A stretch of DNA of 64,000 nt, taken from Pseudomonas oryzihabitans (GTDB lineage Bacteria > Pseudomonadota > Gammaproteobacteria > Pseudomonadales > Pseudomonadaceae). The DNA is taken from contig NZ_CP021645.1 in NCBI RefSeq assembly GCF_006384975.1, positions 496,001-560,000 on the forward strand. The letters run 5' to 3'. Both the position numbers and the translations under genes were made by a program. This document shows, in pieces, positions 1 to 9,174 of the stretch; position 1 is the stretch's first letter; every line of letters begins with the position of its first letter. Below the pieces are notes generated by a model that saw only the letters and a list, made by a program, of their open reading frames with translations, made no database searches and was not told the DNA's origin.

Positions 1-225
1 GATCAACTCGGCGCCGACCGCCAGCACCTGGCCGGGCTCGCCGCCGAGGGCGAGCACCCGGCCCACCACCGGCGAGGGAATCTCCACCATGGCCTTGTCG
101 GTCATGACATCGGCGAGGGTCTGGTCTTCGCTGACCTCGTCGCCCACCGCCACGTACCACTTGACCAGTTCCACCTCGGCGATGCCTTCACCGATGTCCG
201 GCATCTTGATGACATGGGTACCCAT
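1..225 (-). CDS. bkdB: Branched-chain 2-oxoacid dehydrogenase E2 (lipoyl acyltransferase), N-terminal part
   Basis: E2 carries acyl groups on lipoyl-lysine and transfers them to CoA in the complex that oxidises the keto acids of valine, leucine and isoleucine. Only the first 75 codons are in the window; the gene runs off the left edge. The visible part is a lipoyl domain: it starts MGTHVIKMPDIGEG and has the lipoylation motif TDKA with Lys44. The start lies 1 nt beyond the bkdA2 stop codon, so it is co-transcribed with the E1 genes. The expected downstream E3 gene (lpdV) would be outside the window. Confidence 0.93.
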   Translation of the reverse strand, partial: MGTHVIKMPDIGEGIAEVELVKWYVAVGDEVSEDQTLADVMTDKAMVEIPSPVVGRVLALGGEPGQVLAVGAELI

Positions 226-226
226 C

Positions 227-1285
227 TCAGACCTCCATCGCGCGCTTGAGCGCGGCGCCGACCCGCGCCGGACCGGGGAAGTAGTCCCACTCCTGGGCAT
301 GGGGATAGGGCGTGTCCCAACCGGTAACCCGTTCTATGGGTGCCTCCAGGCGATGGAAACAGTGCTCCTGCATCAGGGACACCAGCTCGGCGCCATAGCC
401 ACAGGTGCGGGTGGCTTCGTGGACCACCACGCAGCGGCCGGTCTTGTTCACCGAGTCGGTGAGGGTCTGCAGGTCCAGCGGCCAGAGACTGCGGATGTCG
501 ATCACCTCGGCGTCGATGCCGGTCTCGGCGGCCGCTGCCAGGGCCACCCAGACAGTGGTGCCATAGGTCAGCACCGTGACCTGCTTGCCCGGGCGCACCA
601 CGGCGGCGCGCTCCAGCTCGACCCGGTAGTAGCCGTCCGGTACGGCGCTGGCGGGATGCCCCGACCAGGGCGTCACCGGGCGGTCGTGGTGGCCGTCGAA
701 GGGGCCGTTGTAGAGGCGCTTGGGTTCGAGAAAGATCACCGGGTCGTCGCTTTCGATGGCGGCGATCAGCAGGCCCTTGGCGTCGTAGGGGTTGGACGGC
801 ATCACGGTGCGCAGGCCGCAGACCTGGGTGAACATGGCCTCGGGGCTCTGGCTGTGGGTCTGGCCGCCGTAGATGCCGCCGCCGCAGGGCATGCGGAACA
901 CCAGCGGTGCGGTGAATTGGCCCACCGAGCGATAGCGCAGGCGTGCCGCTTCGGAGACGATCTGGTCGATGGCCGGATAGACGTAGTCGGCGAACTGGAT
1001 CTCCGCCACCGGCCGCAATCCATAGGCGCCCATGCCCACCGCGGCGCCGGCGATGCCGTTTTCCGAGATGGGCGCATCGAACACCCGCGCGGCGCCATAC
1101 TTGGCCTGCAGGCCCTCGGTGCAGCGAAAGACGCCGCCGAAGTAGCCGACGTCTTCGCCGAACACCACCACGTTGCTGTCGCGTTCGAGCATCACGTCCA
1201 GCCCCGAGCGGATGGCCTGGATCATGGTCAGGGTGCTGCGGCTGCCGGCCTGGGTCGGCAGGTCGGTTTCCTGTTGTACGGTCAT
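227..1285 (-). CDS. bkdA2: Branched-chain 2-oxoacid dehydrogenase E1 beta subunit
   Basis: Beta subunit of the thiamine-diphosphate E1 component that decarboxylates branched-chain keto acids and acylates the lipoyl group of E2. It has 352 residues, close to the Pseudomonas BkdA2 length. Recognisable stretches are the FGEDVGYFGGVFRCTEGL loop near the N-terminus, MPCGGGIYGGQTHSQSPE in the middle, and the C-terminal GWDTPYPHAQEW segment. The frame extends further upstream into bkdA1, but ATG at 1285 sits 4 nt beyond the bkdA1 stop and matches the family start region (TLTMIQAIRSGLDVMLERD). It belongs to the bkdA1-bkdA2-bkdB operon. Confidence 0.96.
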   Translation of the reverse strand: MTVQQETDLPTQAGSRSTLTMIQAIRSGLDVMLERDSNVVVFGEDVGYFGGVFRCTEGLQAKYGAARVFDAPISENGIAGAAVGMGAYGLRPVAEIQFADYVYPAIDQIVSEAARLRYRSVGQFTAPLVFRMPCGGGIYGGQTHSQSPEAMFTQVCGLRTVMPSNPYDAKGLLIAAIESDDPVIFLEPKRLYNGPFDGHHDRPVTPWSGHPASAVPDGYYRVELERAAVVRPGKQVTVLTYGTTVWVALAAAAETGIDAEVIDIRSLWPLDLQTLTDSVNKTGRCVVVHEATRTCGYGAELVSLMQEHCFHRLEAPIERVTGWDTPYPHAQEWDYFPGPARVGAALKRAMEV

Positions 1286-1289
1286 GGCA

Positions 1290-2624
<1,335 letters not shown>

Positions 2625-2654
2625 TTATGGGTGACTTGAGTATAGGCCGGCATC

Positions 2655-2695
2655 GCTAGCCGTTTTGCCGCAATTTCGGGGTGGGCAAGGCTAGC
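2655..2695. promoter_or_regulatory. Imperfect dyad between bkdA1 and the Lrp-type gene
   Basis: GCTAGCC at 2655-2661 is matched by GGCTAGC at 2689-2695, with a further TTGCC/GGCAA pair inside. It lies in the divergent promoter region, where a Lrp/AsnC-type activator such as BkdR would bind. The assignment as an operator is inference; the dyad itself is visible. Confidence 0.35.
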
Positions 2696-2745
2696 CTTTG
2701 GTGTTATTGAACCTCCTACAAGAACAACATTAGAGGTTTTGCACC

Positions 2746-3207
2746 ATGGCTGGTCTGGACCGTATCGACCTGCGCATCCTCAACGCCCTGTCTGCCGACG
2801 GCCGCCTCAGCTGGCGCGATCTGGCCCAGAAGATCGGGCTGTCGTTGACCCCCACGCTGCGGCGGGTCAAGCGGCTGGAAGACGAGAAATACATCCAGGG
2901 CTATCACGCCCAACTCGACGAGACGCGCCTGGCCGGCAGCGTCAGTGTCTTCGTCTCGGTGCGATTGGAGAAGCAGTCCACCGACTACCTGCAGGCCTTC
3001 GAGCGTGAGATCGTCAAGGCGCCCCAGGTGATGAGCTGTTTCCAGATGACCGGGGATGCGGACTACGTATTGCGGGTGGTGGTACAGGATCTGACGGCTT
3101 ATCAGCATTTCCTGGCGGAAACCCTGACCTGCATTCCGGGGGTGGCCAGCGTGACCTCGGCATTTTCGCTGAAGGCCGTACTGCTCAGGCCGGCACCGCC
3201 GCTGTAG
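2746..3207 (+). CDS. bkdR: Lrp/AsnC-family transcriptional regulator, probable bkd regulator
   Basis: A 153-residue Lrp/AsnC protein: an N-terminal helix-turn-helix (about residues 4-60, starting LDRIDLRILNALSADGRLSW) and a C-terminal RAM ligand-binding domain with the family signature MTGDADYVLRVVV. The ribosome site AGAGG lies 8 nt before the ATG. It is divergent from bkdA1, the position of BkdR, the activator of the bkd operon that responds to branched-chain amino acids. The sequence is not especially close to the BkdR I remember from P. putida, so the gene symbol rests mainly on position. A MITE-like element begins 12 bp after the stop. Confidence 0.8.
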   Translation: MAGLDRIDLRILNALSADGRLSWRDLAQKIGLSLTPTLRRVKRLEDEKYIQGYHAQLDETRLAGSVSVFVSVRLEKQSTDYLQAFEREIVKAPQVMSCFQMTGDADYVLRVVVQDLTAYQHFLAETLTCIPGVASVTSAFSLKAVLLRPAPPL

Positions 3208-3219
3208 CAAAGTAAGCTG

Positions 3220-3386
3220 CTAGTGTGGTGTTTCAGAAATTACCTGCACAATTTTGGCGGCGCTTTTTCGGCCTGGGCGTTGTTGCCACTCCTCGCCATA
3301 GCCCTGCTATGACTCGTCGCGGCGCCTAGCCCAGGTCAAAAAATCACTCGCCAATTCTTGCGCGAACTTCTGAAACACCACACTAG
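3220..3386. mobile_element. MITE-like palindromic element with 15-bp terminal inverted repeats and CTAG flanks
   Basis: A perfect 15-bp inverted repeat, TGTGGTGTTTCAGAA (3224-3238) and its complement (3368-3382), bounds a 159-bp element flanked on both sides by CTAG (3220-3223, 3383-3386), which looks like a 4-bp target duplication. The whole element is one long imperfect palindrome centred on CATAGC-CCT-GCTATG (3297-3311), so its transcript would fold into a single hairpin. There is no coding capacity. A CTAG/YTAR target is typical of IS5-type transposases; assignment to that group is inference. Confidence 0.75.
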
Positions 3387-3592
3387 CGCTTCAGCAACTG
3401 GCGGATCTGAGCCACCTGGCTCTCGCAATAGCCGGCATCGCGCAGGCGGCCGCTGTCCAACATGAGGGTGAGGCGCGGCCCGCCTGAGCGGTCGCCGAAT
3501 TGAATGGGCAAGGCGCCATCAGGCGTCAGGGGGCCGAATAAATAGCTGACGTTCTGTAGGCGGGATTCGAGTTGATGGGTAAGGGCAAGCAT
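3383..3592 (-). CDS. Small hypothetical protein, 3' end formed by the MITE-like element
   Basis: A 69-residue reading frame (starting MLALTHQLESRLQNVSYLFG, ending AQIRQLLKR). No family recognised, no signal peptide or membrane segment. Its stop codon is supplied by the CTAG flank of the palindromic element, so the original gene may have been longer or had another stop. The ribosome site upstream of the ATG is poor, but a CRP/Vfr-type palindrome lies 28 nt upstream, which favours a real transcript. May be a truncated gene or a chance frame. Confidence 0.4.
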   Translation of the reverse strand: MLALTHQLESRLQNVSYLFGPLTPDGALPIQFGDRSGGPRLTLMLDSGRLRDAGYCESQVAQIRQLLKR

Positions 3593-3619
3593 GAGGATAG
3601 ACGCGGCGAATAAGGTGGC

Positions 3620-3639
3620 AATGTGACATCAGTCACATT
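3620..3639. promoter_or_regulatory. CRP/Vfr-like binding site
   Basis: AATGTGAC-ATCA-GTCACATT is a perfect 20-bp palindrome containing TGTGA-N6-TCACA, the consensus for CRP and for its Pseudomonas relative Vfr. It lies between the stop of the receiver-domain gene and the start of the small gene at 3592, and both are on the minus strand, so the likely target is the small gene. There is no T-run, so it is not a good terminator. Confidence 0.6.
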
Positions 3640-3657
3640 ACCCGAGTTCCTCGCCCG

Positions 3658-4065
3658 TCAGGCGCTTGGCGTCACCGAATAGGCCACGCCGTTGACGGTA
3701 TCGATCAACTGACCAATCGACCAGGGCTTGGGCAGGAAACGGACCTTGCACTTGATGCTCGCCGTCGAGGGGGTCTCGTAGCCAGACATGACGATAATGG
3801 GCATATCCGGCCAGCGTTGACACACCGTATTCGCCAGTTGAGCGCCATCCATGGACCCCGGCATACGGATGTCCGTCAGCAGGATGTCGATATTGGCCTC
3901 TTCCTTTTCCAACAGCGGCAAGGCGGTGTCGGCGGAGTCAGCGGCGATGATGTTGAAGCCTTCCGGTTCGAGGATCTCGCGGACGAAATCCGCGACCAGT
4001 GGCTCGTCGTCCACCACCAGGAGGGTGGGTCGGAAGACAGGGGTTTCCGGCTGTTCTGCGCGCAT
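3658..4065 (-). CDS. Single-domain response regulator (receiver only)
   Basis: A 135-residue CheY-like receiver without an output domain. The acidic pocket VVDDEP lies near residues 17-22, the phospho-acceptor aspartate is in LLTDIRMPG, the switch region is IVMSGYE, and the conserved lysine is in FLPKPW. No histidine kinase is adjacent, so its partner is unknown. Receiver proteins of this type usually act by protein contact, for example in phosphorelays or with hybrid kinases. Followed downstream by a CRP/Vfr-like palindrome. Confidence 0.88.
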   Translation of the reverse strand: MRAEQPETPVFRPTLLVVDDEPLVADFVREILEPEGFNIIAADSADTALPLLEKEEANIDILLTDIRMPGSMDGAQLANTVCQRWPDMPIIVMSGYETPSTASIKCKVRFLPKPWSIGQLIDTVNGVAYSVTPSA

Positions 4066-4460
4066 GACTGGACCTTATATACAAGACGTTGCTGTGCCTT
4101 GGAAAACGGTGGCAACAGAAAATTCCCCGCGCCAGAGGATGCTGATCACTGGCGTCAGATTTTCGTCTCAAGGCATTAATTCTTTTGCCATCCGTAGCTT
4201 TCCACCCCTGCGACTCCATGTCACGCACATTTGGTTACGTTTCCCGCAACGCCTCTAGCCTGGTGCTTTGGGAGCCGCCTGCACGTGAGGCGTTGGGAAT
4301 TAAGCCTGACTAATAAGACAGCTGGCATATGACTTGTATTGCAAAGGTCACTGCAGGACGCAGCGCGTTTTTTGTCACGTCCTCGTGGCCTTACCTAAAC
4401 CCAGGCTTTGCTCGTACACAAAGGATATCGACGCCACGCCTCCCAAAGCAGTACCTGTCC
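4066..4460. other. Intergenic region between receiver gene and secreted glycosidase
   Basis: About 395 bp, AT-richer than its neighbours, separating two divergent genes, so it should hold both promoters. The glycosidase frame stays open upstream to 4329, but those residues do not look like protein and precede a clear signal peptide. I see no convincing -10/-35 pair, repeat or RNA gene. Confidence 0.5.
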
Positions 4461-6233
4461 ATGACTCCGAACCGTCTCTCCCTCGCCGCCCTCCGTCGTC
4501 CGCTCGCTGCAGTCGCCGCCGTTCTCGCCCTGTCCGCAGGGGCCGCCCAGGCCGAACCCGTCAGTCTGGTGGGTCTGAATCTCTCCGGCGCGGGCTTCGC
4601 ACCCCAGGTGCTGCCCGGCATCAACGGCACCAACTACATCTTCCCGGTGGAAGCCTACTTCCAGCAGTGGAGCGCCCGGGGCGTCAAGCTGATCCGTTTC
4701 CCCATCATCTGGGAGCGCCTGCAACCCACGCTCGGCGGCCCGCTGGACAGCGCCTACGTGGCCCTGGTGAACCAGACCTTCGGCTACGCGCAGAAGCATG
4801 GCATCAAGATCATCCTCGACCTGCACAACTATGCGCGCTATCGCGGCCAGGTGATCGGCACCAGCGGCGTCCCCTATGCCCGCTATCAGGAGATCATGAC
4901 CCACATCGCGCGGCAGTGGAGCGGTCAGTCGTCGCTGTACGCCTACGACATCATGAACGAGCCCCACGATGCCATGGCCTATTGGCCCACCGCGGCCCAG
5001 TACGGCATCAATGGCGTTCGCGCGGTGGACAGCGTTCGTCCGGTCATCGTCGAAGGCAACGGCTGGTCGAGCGCGACCCGCTGGGCCGAATTCAACGACT
5101 CCCTGCTGAACCTCAAGGATCCGGCGAACAACATCATCTTCTCGGCGCATTCCTACTTCGACGAGAACGCCGGCGGCAGCTACGACAAGACCGACGTCAA
5201 CAAGCTCGACGCCAACTACGGCGTGACCCGGGTCAAGCCCTTCGTCGACTGGCTGAAGAAGAACGGCAAGCGCGGCTACATCGGCGAATTCGGCGTGCCG
5301 GACAACAATCCGCGCTGGAACCTGCTGATGGACAACATGCTGGCCTATCTCAAGCAGAACTGCATTCCGGCGTCCTACTGGGCGGCGGGTCCGGGCTGGG
5401 GCAGCTACTTCATGTCGGTGGAGCCGATCAATGGCCAGGAGCGTCCGCAGTGGCCGACCCTGCGCAAGTACCTGGATGACAGCAGCTGCACCGCCATCGG
5501 CCCGATCGCCAGCGGCAGCACCACGCCGTCGACCGGTAACAGTGGCACCGGCAGCAGTGGCTCCACCGGTGGTAATGCCGGGGCCGTGGGCAACACCGGC
5601 AGCAGCAACGGTGGCAGCTCCAGCAATACCGGCAGCAGCGGCAGCAATGCCGGGGTAGAGGTACCGGCCACCGGCGGCGCGACTGCCGGGACCGTGACCT
5701 CGGTGCTCAACGACTTCACCAACTCGGACTGGCTCAAGGGCGTCTACCGCAACAAGGCCGCCGTGTCGGTACCCGGAACCGCCGTGAATCGCGCCGCCTT
5801 CAAGGCCGGTGCCTACCTGACTACCGCGGACGGCCAGGTACGACGGATTTCCTACGTGCAGGCAGGCAACAGTCTCGGCGTCTTCACCGAGGGGGCAGCC
5901 TTGAACGGTAACGCCATGGGCTATCCCAAGACCGTCACCGTATCGCCCACCGGGGTGAGCAGCGCCGCCAGCGTGAGCAGTGCCATCAACGACTTCACCA
6001 ATGCCGATTGGAATCGGGGTGTCTACCGCCGTGCGGCGGCCATCTCGATCCCCGCCACCGATGCCAATCGTTCGGCCTTCAAGCTGGGCGGCTCGGTCCG
6101 CCTCGCCAACGGCCAGGTCGCCAAGATCAGCTACGTGCAGGACGGTGCGAAAAACCTGGGGGTATTCCTCGACGCCAGCCGCCTGGATGCCAGCGTCGGC
6201 TACCCCAACACCCTGGTGTCCTTCAGCCGCTGA
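4461..6233 (+). CDS. Secreted GH5-type glycoside hydrolase with two C-terminal repeat domains
   Basis: A 590-residue exported enzyme. Residues 1-31 form a signal peptide with an AQA cleavage site. The catalytic domain (about 35-345) is a cellulase-type (GH5, clan GH-A) barrel: DIMNEP gives the acid/base Glu167 and YIGEFG the nucleophile Glu276. A Ser/Gly/Thr/Asn-rich linker (about 346-412) leads to two tandem units starting at about residues 413 and 506, each with the pattern NDFTN-DW--GVYR, NR-AFK-G, GQV--ISYVQ and LGVF. I do not recognise these units; they may bind glycan or the cell surface. Substrate is likely a beta-1,4-glucan, but this is not proven. The start was chosen for the signal peptide; the ribosome site is weak. 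Confidence 0.88.
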   Translation: MTPNRLSLAALRRPLAAVAAVLALSAGAAQAEPVSLVGLNLSGAGFAPQVLPGINGTNYIFPVEAYFQQWSARGVKLIRFPIIWERLQPTLGGPLDSAYVALVNQTFGYAQKHGIKIILDLHNYARYRGQVIGTSGVPYARYQEIMTHIARQWSGQSSLYAYDIMNEPHDAMAYWPTAAQYGINGVRAVDSVRPVIVEGNGWSSATRWAEFNDSLLNLKDPANNIIFSAHSYFDENAGGSYDKTDVNKLDANYGVTRVKPFVDWLKKNGKRGYIGEFGVPDNNPRWNLLMDNMLAYLKQNCIPASYWAAGPGWGSYFMSVEPINGQERPQWPTLRKYLDDSSCTAIGPIASGSTTPSTGNSGTGSSGSTGGNAGAVGNTGSSNGGSSSNTGSSGSNAGVEVPATGGATAGTVTSVLNDFTNSDWLKGVYRNKAAVSVPGTAVNRAAFKAGAYLTTADGQVRRISYVQAGNSLGVFTEGAALNGNAMGYPKTVTVSPTGVSSAASVSSAINDFTNADWNRGVYRRAAAISIPATDANRSAFKLGGSVRLANGQVAKISYVQDGAKNLGVFLDASRLDASVGYPNTLVSFSR

Positions 6234-6258
6234 TCGCGGCTGGTGCTGGAACGGGACG

Positions 6259-6288
6259 ACCCGGTGGCTCATGGCCACCGGGTTTTTT
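6259..6288. terminator. Rho-independent terminator after the glycosidase
   Basis: ACCCGGTGGC (6259-6268) pairs with GCCACCGGGT (6274-6283) and is followed by a T-run. It separates the glycosidase gene from the convergent ClpP-like gene. Confidence 0.9.
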
Positions 6289-6291
6289 CGT

Positions 6292-6843
6292 TTAGAGGTG
6301 GATGAAGCTGACAGTCTCGCCCGGCTGCACCAGGCACTCGTCCATGGCGTGGATCACCCCGGTCGTCAGGGCCGCTTCCGGGCTCAGCAGGCGGGCGTTG
6401 GCCTTCAGGCAGCTATGGATGTCCAGCGCCTCGGCGGCGCCAGCGGTGCGCTCGGCGACGATGCGGGCATAGAGATCCAGGTCATAGTCCAGGCACATGG
6501 CGTATTCCGCCATACGGGCATGGTCGACCGAGTTGTTCAGGTTCCAGTAGAAGGAATGATAGAGGAACTTGCTGTGGCGACTCGCCGTACGGTGCTGGCC
6601 GGCCAGGAAGAGAATGTTGCCCATGGATTCGACGGTGCCCAGGTTGTGGGTGTGCACCGGCAGCGGCAGGGACAGCAGGAAGTTGTACATGGTGAAGCCA
6701 TAGCTGCAATCGCCACCCATGGTGGCGATCTTGAGCAGGATGCGCGAGGCGTCCTGCTGGACCGCCTGGGAACACTGGGCGATCAGCTGGCCGCAGCTGT
6801 TGGAATTGATGGGAGCGGTGAAATGGATGACATGGGTGCTCAT
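6292..6843 (-). CDS. ClpP-like serine protease-fold protein
   Basis: A 183-residue member of the ClpP/crotonase fold. The oxyanion strand TMGGDCSYGF (about 41-50) and the nucleophile motif VESMGN with Ser73 match ClpP, and YHSF gives a candidate catalytic His96. The region corresponding to the catalytic Asp of ClpP (RDNFMS in the true ClpP encoded at 16600) reads NARLLS here, so the triad is probably incomplete. It has no Clp ATPase neighbour and lies next to a universal stress protein on the same strand. Function unknown; it may be a specialised peptidase or a structural ClpP relative. Confidence 0.75.
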   Translation of the reverse strand: MSTHVIHFTAPINSNSCGQLIAQCSQAVQQDASRILLKIATMGGDCSYGFTMYNFLLSLPLPVHTHNLGTVESMGNILFLAGQHRTASRHSKFLYHSFYWNLNNSVDHARMAEYAMCLDYDLDLYARIVAERTAGAAEALDIHSCLKANARLLSPEAALTTGVIHAMDECLVQPGETVSFIHL

Positions 6844-6976
6844 GGGGCCTACCGACGCGCCGGGGAGCCCGGCGGAGGACCAGGCTCTATATATGCTGCT
6901 TCGGCGTCTTTCGGATCGGCTTGAGCGCCATCGACGAATCGCCGACGAAGCGTGTCTGGTAGGGATGGGCTGCGGG

Positions 6977-7777
6977 CTAGCGCAACAATAGCAGCGGCAC
7001 TTCGGTCTTGTGCAGCAACTGGGTGGTCCGACTGCCGCGCAGGAAGCGCCAGACCGAGGAGTGGCTGTAGGCGCCCATGATCAGCAGGTCGGCTCGGCGT
7101 TCGTCGAGATGGCGGGGGACGATGCGCTCCACGTCGCCATGGGCGACCGTGGTATCCACCCGGCAACCGGCGCTGCGCAACAGCAGGGCCAGGTCTTCCA
7201 GGCGCTTGCGCTGGGTGGGATCGTCCTCGCCGACGCGCAGCAGCGTACCGCTCATGCCCGCCAGCAGCGGACTGCGGGCCAGGGCCAGCACGCCTTGGTG
7301 GGTGGCTTCCCGGCCATCATAGGCGATGGTGAATTGCCGCGGCTGCTTGAAGGGGCCGGAGCACACCAGGATCGGCCGGTGCACGGCGCGCACCACGTCT
7401 TCCAGCTGGCTGCCGATGCCGCTATCGCCGGAGCGCTCGCCGCGCTTGCCGATCACCAGCAGCCGGGTGTCCGCTTCCAGCGTCTTCAGGGTATCGACCA
7501 GGCCCTCCGGCCGCCGCAGGATCTGCGGGGGCAGGGGCAGGCCCTGTTGCAGCAGCCGCTGGCGGGCGTTGAGCAGCAACGCCTTGGCCATCCCGGCGCC
7601 TTCGTCGTCCTCGACGAAGACTGGAGCGCCGTTGGCGACCTTTTTTCCGCTAGCTGCCGACTCCTGCACATGCAGCAAGGTGACCGGTGCGTCCAGCCGC
7701 CGGGATAGCCAGGCGGTGTGATCGCAGACGCTCTCGGCGTGGGGGGAACCATCGATGCAGGCGAGCAGGGAAGCCAT
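6977..7777 (-). CDS. Tandem universal stress protein (two Usp domains)
   Basis: A 266-residue protein with two UspA-type domains. The first (about 1-140) has the ATP-binding loop pattern GKRGERSGDSGIGSQLEDV and ends VHRPILVCSG. The second (about 150-266) has LLIMGAYSHSSVWRFLRGS and ends TEVPLLLLR. Such tandem proteins are cytoplasmic and respond to starvation or oxygen limitation. The frame is open to 8017, but ATG at 7777 (MASLLACIDGSPHAES) is where Usp homology begins. No Anr box is visible upstream. Confidence 0.9.
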   Translation of the reverse strand: MASLLACIDGSPHAESVCDHTAWLSRRLDAPVTLLHVQESAASGKKVANGAPVFVEDDEGAGMAKALLLNARQRLLQQGLPLPPQILRRPEGLVDTLKTLEADTRLLVIGKRGERSGDSGIGSQLEDVVRAVHRPILVCSGPFKQPRQFTIAYDGREATHQGVLALARSPLLAGMSGTLLRVGEDDPTQRKRLEDLALLLRSAGCRVDTTVAHGDVERIVPRHLDERRADLLIMGAYSHSSVWRFLRGSRTTQLLHKTEVPLLLLR

Positions 7778-8121
7778 AGCGGTAGTCCTTGGCGAGGCGG
7801 GGCTTCGGATGACCCCAGGCCTGAGCGTAGCACCCGTGTGGCGCCGACCCGATGACGTGGAGATGTCATCTTTGGCTTTTGCTGGGCAGGTCACGGCAAG
7901 CATCCCGGACGCCCTCACATTTCTTCGCGATCCAGTTTCCAGGTGACCGGCAGGCGTGGCTTTCAAGGACTCCTTCGTCGAGCTGGGGGTGCGGATATCG
8001 CGGTAGGAGCGCGTCATCGGAGCTTCCGCCGGATAGCCGTAGCCAGCACGGAGGCTGGCTAGACTTGGAGTTCAGCCGTTGGCCGATTTTGGTGGCCGAC
8101 GACTCGCCTGGGCGGCTTCGC
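7778..8121. other. Intergenic region upstream of the universal stress gene
   Basis: About 340 bp after the end of the hydroxyisobutyryl-CoA hydrolase gene (same strand) and before the stress-protein gene. A short dyad GATGAC-N8-GTCATC lies at 7851-7870. No T-tailed terminator, RNA gene or convincing reading frame seen. Confidence 0.4.
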
Positions 8122-9174
8122 TCAGGCATGGCGAAAATCGGTGAAAAAGGCCGCGACGCGACGCGGGTCCAGCTCCTGCCAGCGGGCTGGGTTCCAGTGC
8201 GGCGTGCGGTCCTTGTCCACCAGCATGGCGCGTACCCCTTCGACGATCTCGCCCTTCTCGAACCAGCGGCGATCCAGATGCATTTCCAGGGCGAAGCACT
8301 GTTCCAACGACAGGCCGCTACCCTGGCGCAGCAGTTCCAGTGCCGTGGCCACGGCCAAGGGCGAGCGGGCATCCAGGGTGGCCAGGGTTGTCAGCGCCCA
8401 GTCGCGATAGGCGGGACGATCCTCCTGCTCGAGACCGGCACGCAGCTCGGCTACCGTGGCGGCAGCGAAGTGCTGGTCGATGGCCGGGCGCAGCTCGGTC
8501 AGTTGGGCGGCCTCGCCTGGTGCCGTGGCGAATTCCTGGAGCAGGGCGGCCAGGTCGGTCGGACCCTGGGCGGTGGCCTCTTCCAAACGTCGCTCCAGCG
8601 CCTCGTTCAGGTCTTCGGCAATGAAGGCATCGGCGAGGCCGGCAGCCAGGGCATCGGCCGGGCCGATCTGCACCCCGGTCAGCCCCAGGTAGAACCCCAG
8701 GTGATCGGGTAGGCGCGGCAGGAAGTGACTGGCGCCGACATCGGGGAAGTAGCCGATGGCGGTCTCCGGCATGGCCATGCGCGTACGCTCGCTGACGATC
8801 CGCAACCGCGCCCCCTGCACCAGGCCCATGCCGCCGCCCAGCACCAGGCCGTGGGCCAGCGCCAGCACCGGCTTGGGATAGCGGTGCAAGGCGAGGTCCA
8901 GGGCGTATTCCTCGGCGAAGAAGGTCTGGTGCAGGTCGTCGCCGCGCTGGTAACTCTCGTACAGCGCGCGGACGTCACCGCCGGCGCAGAAGGCCTTGGG
9001 GCCGTTGCCGCGCAGCACCACCACCCGCACGCTGGGGTCTTGCTCCCAGTCGCGCAGGGCGCCGTGCAGGCTGCGCACCATCTCCAGGTCCAGGGCATTG
9101 AGCCCGGCCGGGCGATTGAGGGTCAGGTAGCCGACCCCACCGCGTCTTTCCAGCAATACCTTGGCGTCGCTCAT
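8122..9174 (-). CDS. 3-hydroxyisobutyryl-CoA hydrolase (enoyl-CoA hydratase family)
   Basis: A 350-residue crotonase-fold protein of the HIBCH/ECH_2 type, which hydrolyses 3-hydroxyisobutyryl-CoA to 3-hydroxyisobutyrate in valine breakdown. The oxyanion motifs AFCAGGDVRAL and LGGGMGL, and the family segment MAMPETAIGYFPDVGASHFLPRL, are present; the length fits HIBCH rather than a 260-residue hydratase. It overlaps mmsB by 4 nt (ATGA), and mmsB takes the product of this enzyme, which supports the assignment. Confidence 0.88.
   Translation of the reverse strand: MSDAKVLLERRGGVGYLTLNRPAGLNALDLEMVRSLHGALRDWEQDPSVRVVVLRGNGPKAFCAGGDVRALYESYQRGDDLHQTFFAEEYALDLALHRYPKPVLALAHGLVLGGGMGLVQGARLRIVSERTRMAMPETAIGYFPDVGASHFLPRLPDHLGFYLGLTGVQIGPADALAAGLADAFIAEDLNEALERRLEEATAQGPTDLAALLQEFATAPGEAAQLTELRPAIDQHFAAATVAELRAGLEQEDRPAYRDWALTTLATLDARSPLAVATALELLRQGSGLSLEQCFALEMHLDRRWFEKGEIVEGVRAMLVDKDRTPHWNPARWQELDPRRVAAFFTDFRHA

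Noticed and set aside
4395..6278. A 627-codon minus-strand open frame opposite the glycosidase gene
   Set aside because: Composition is typical of an antisense frame in GC-rich DNA, with no homology; the plus-strand gene has a signal peptide and both catalytic glutamates.
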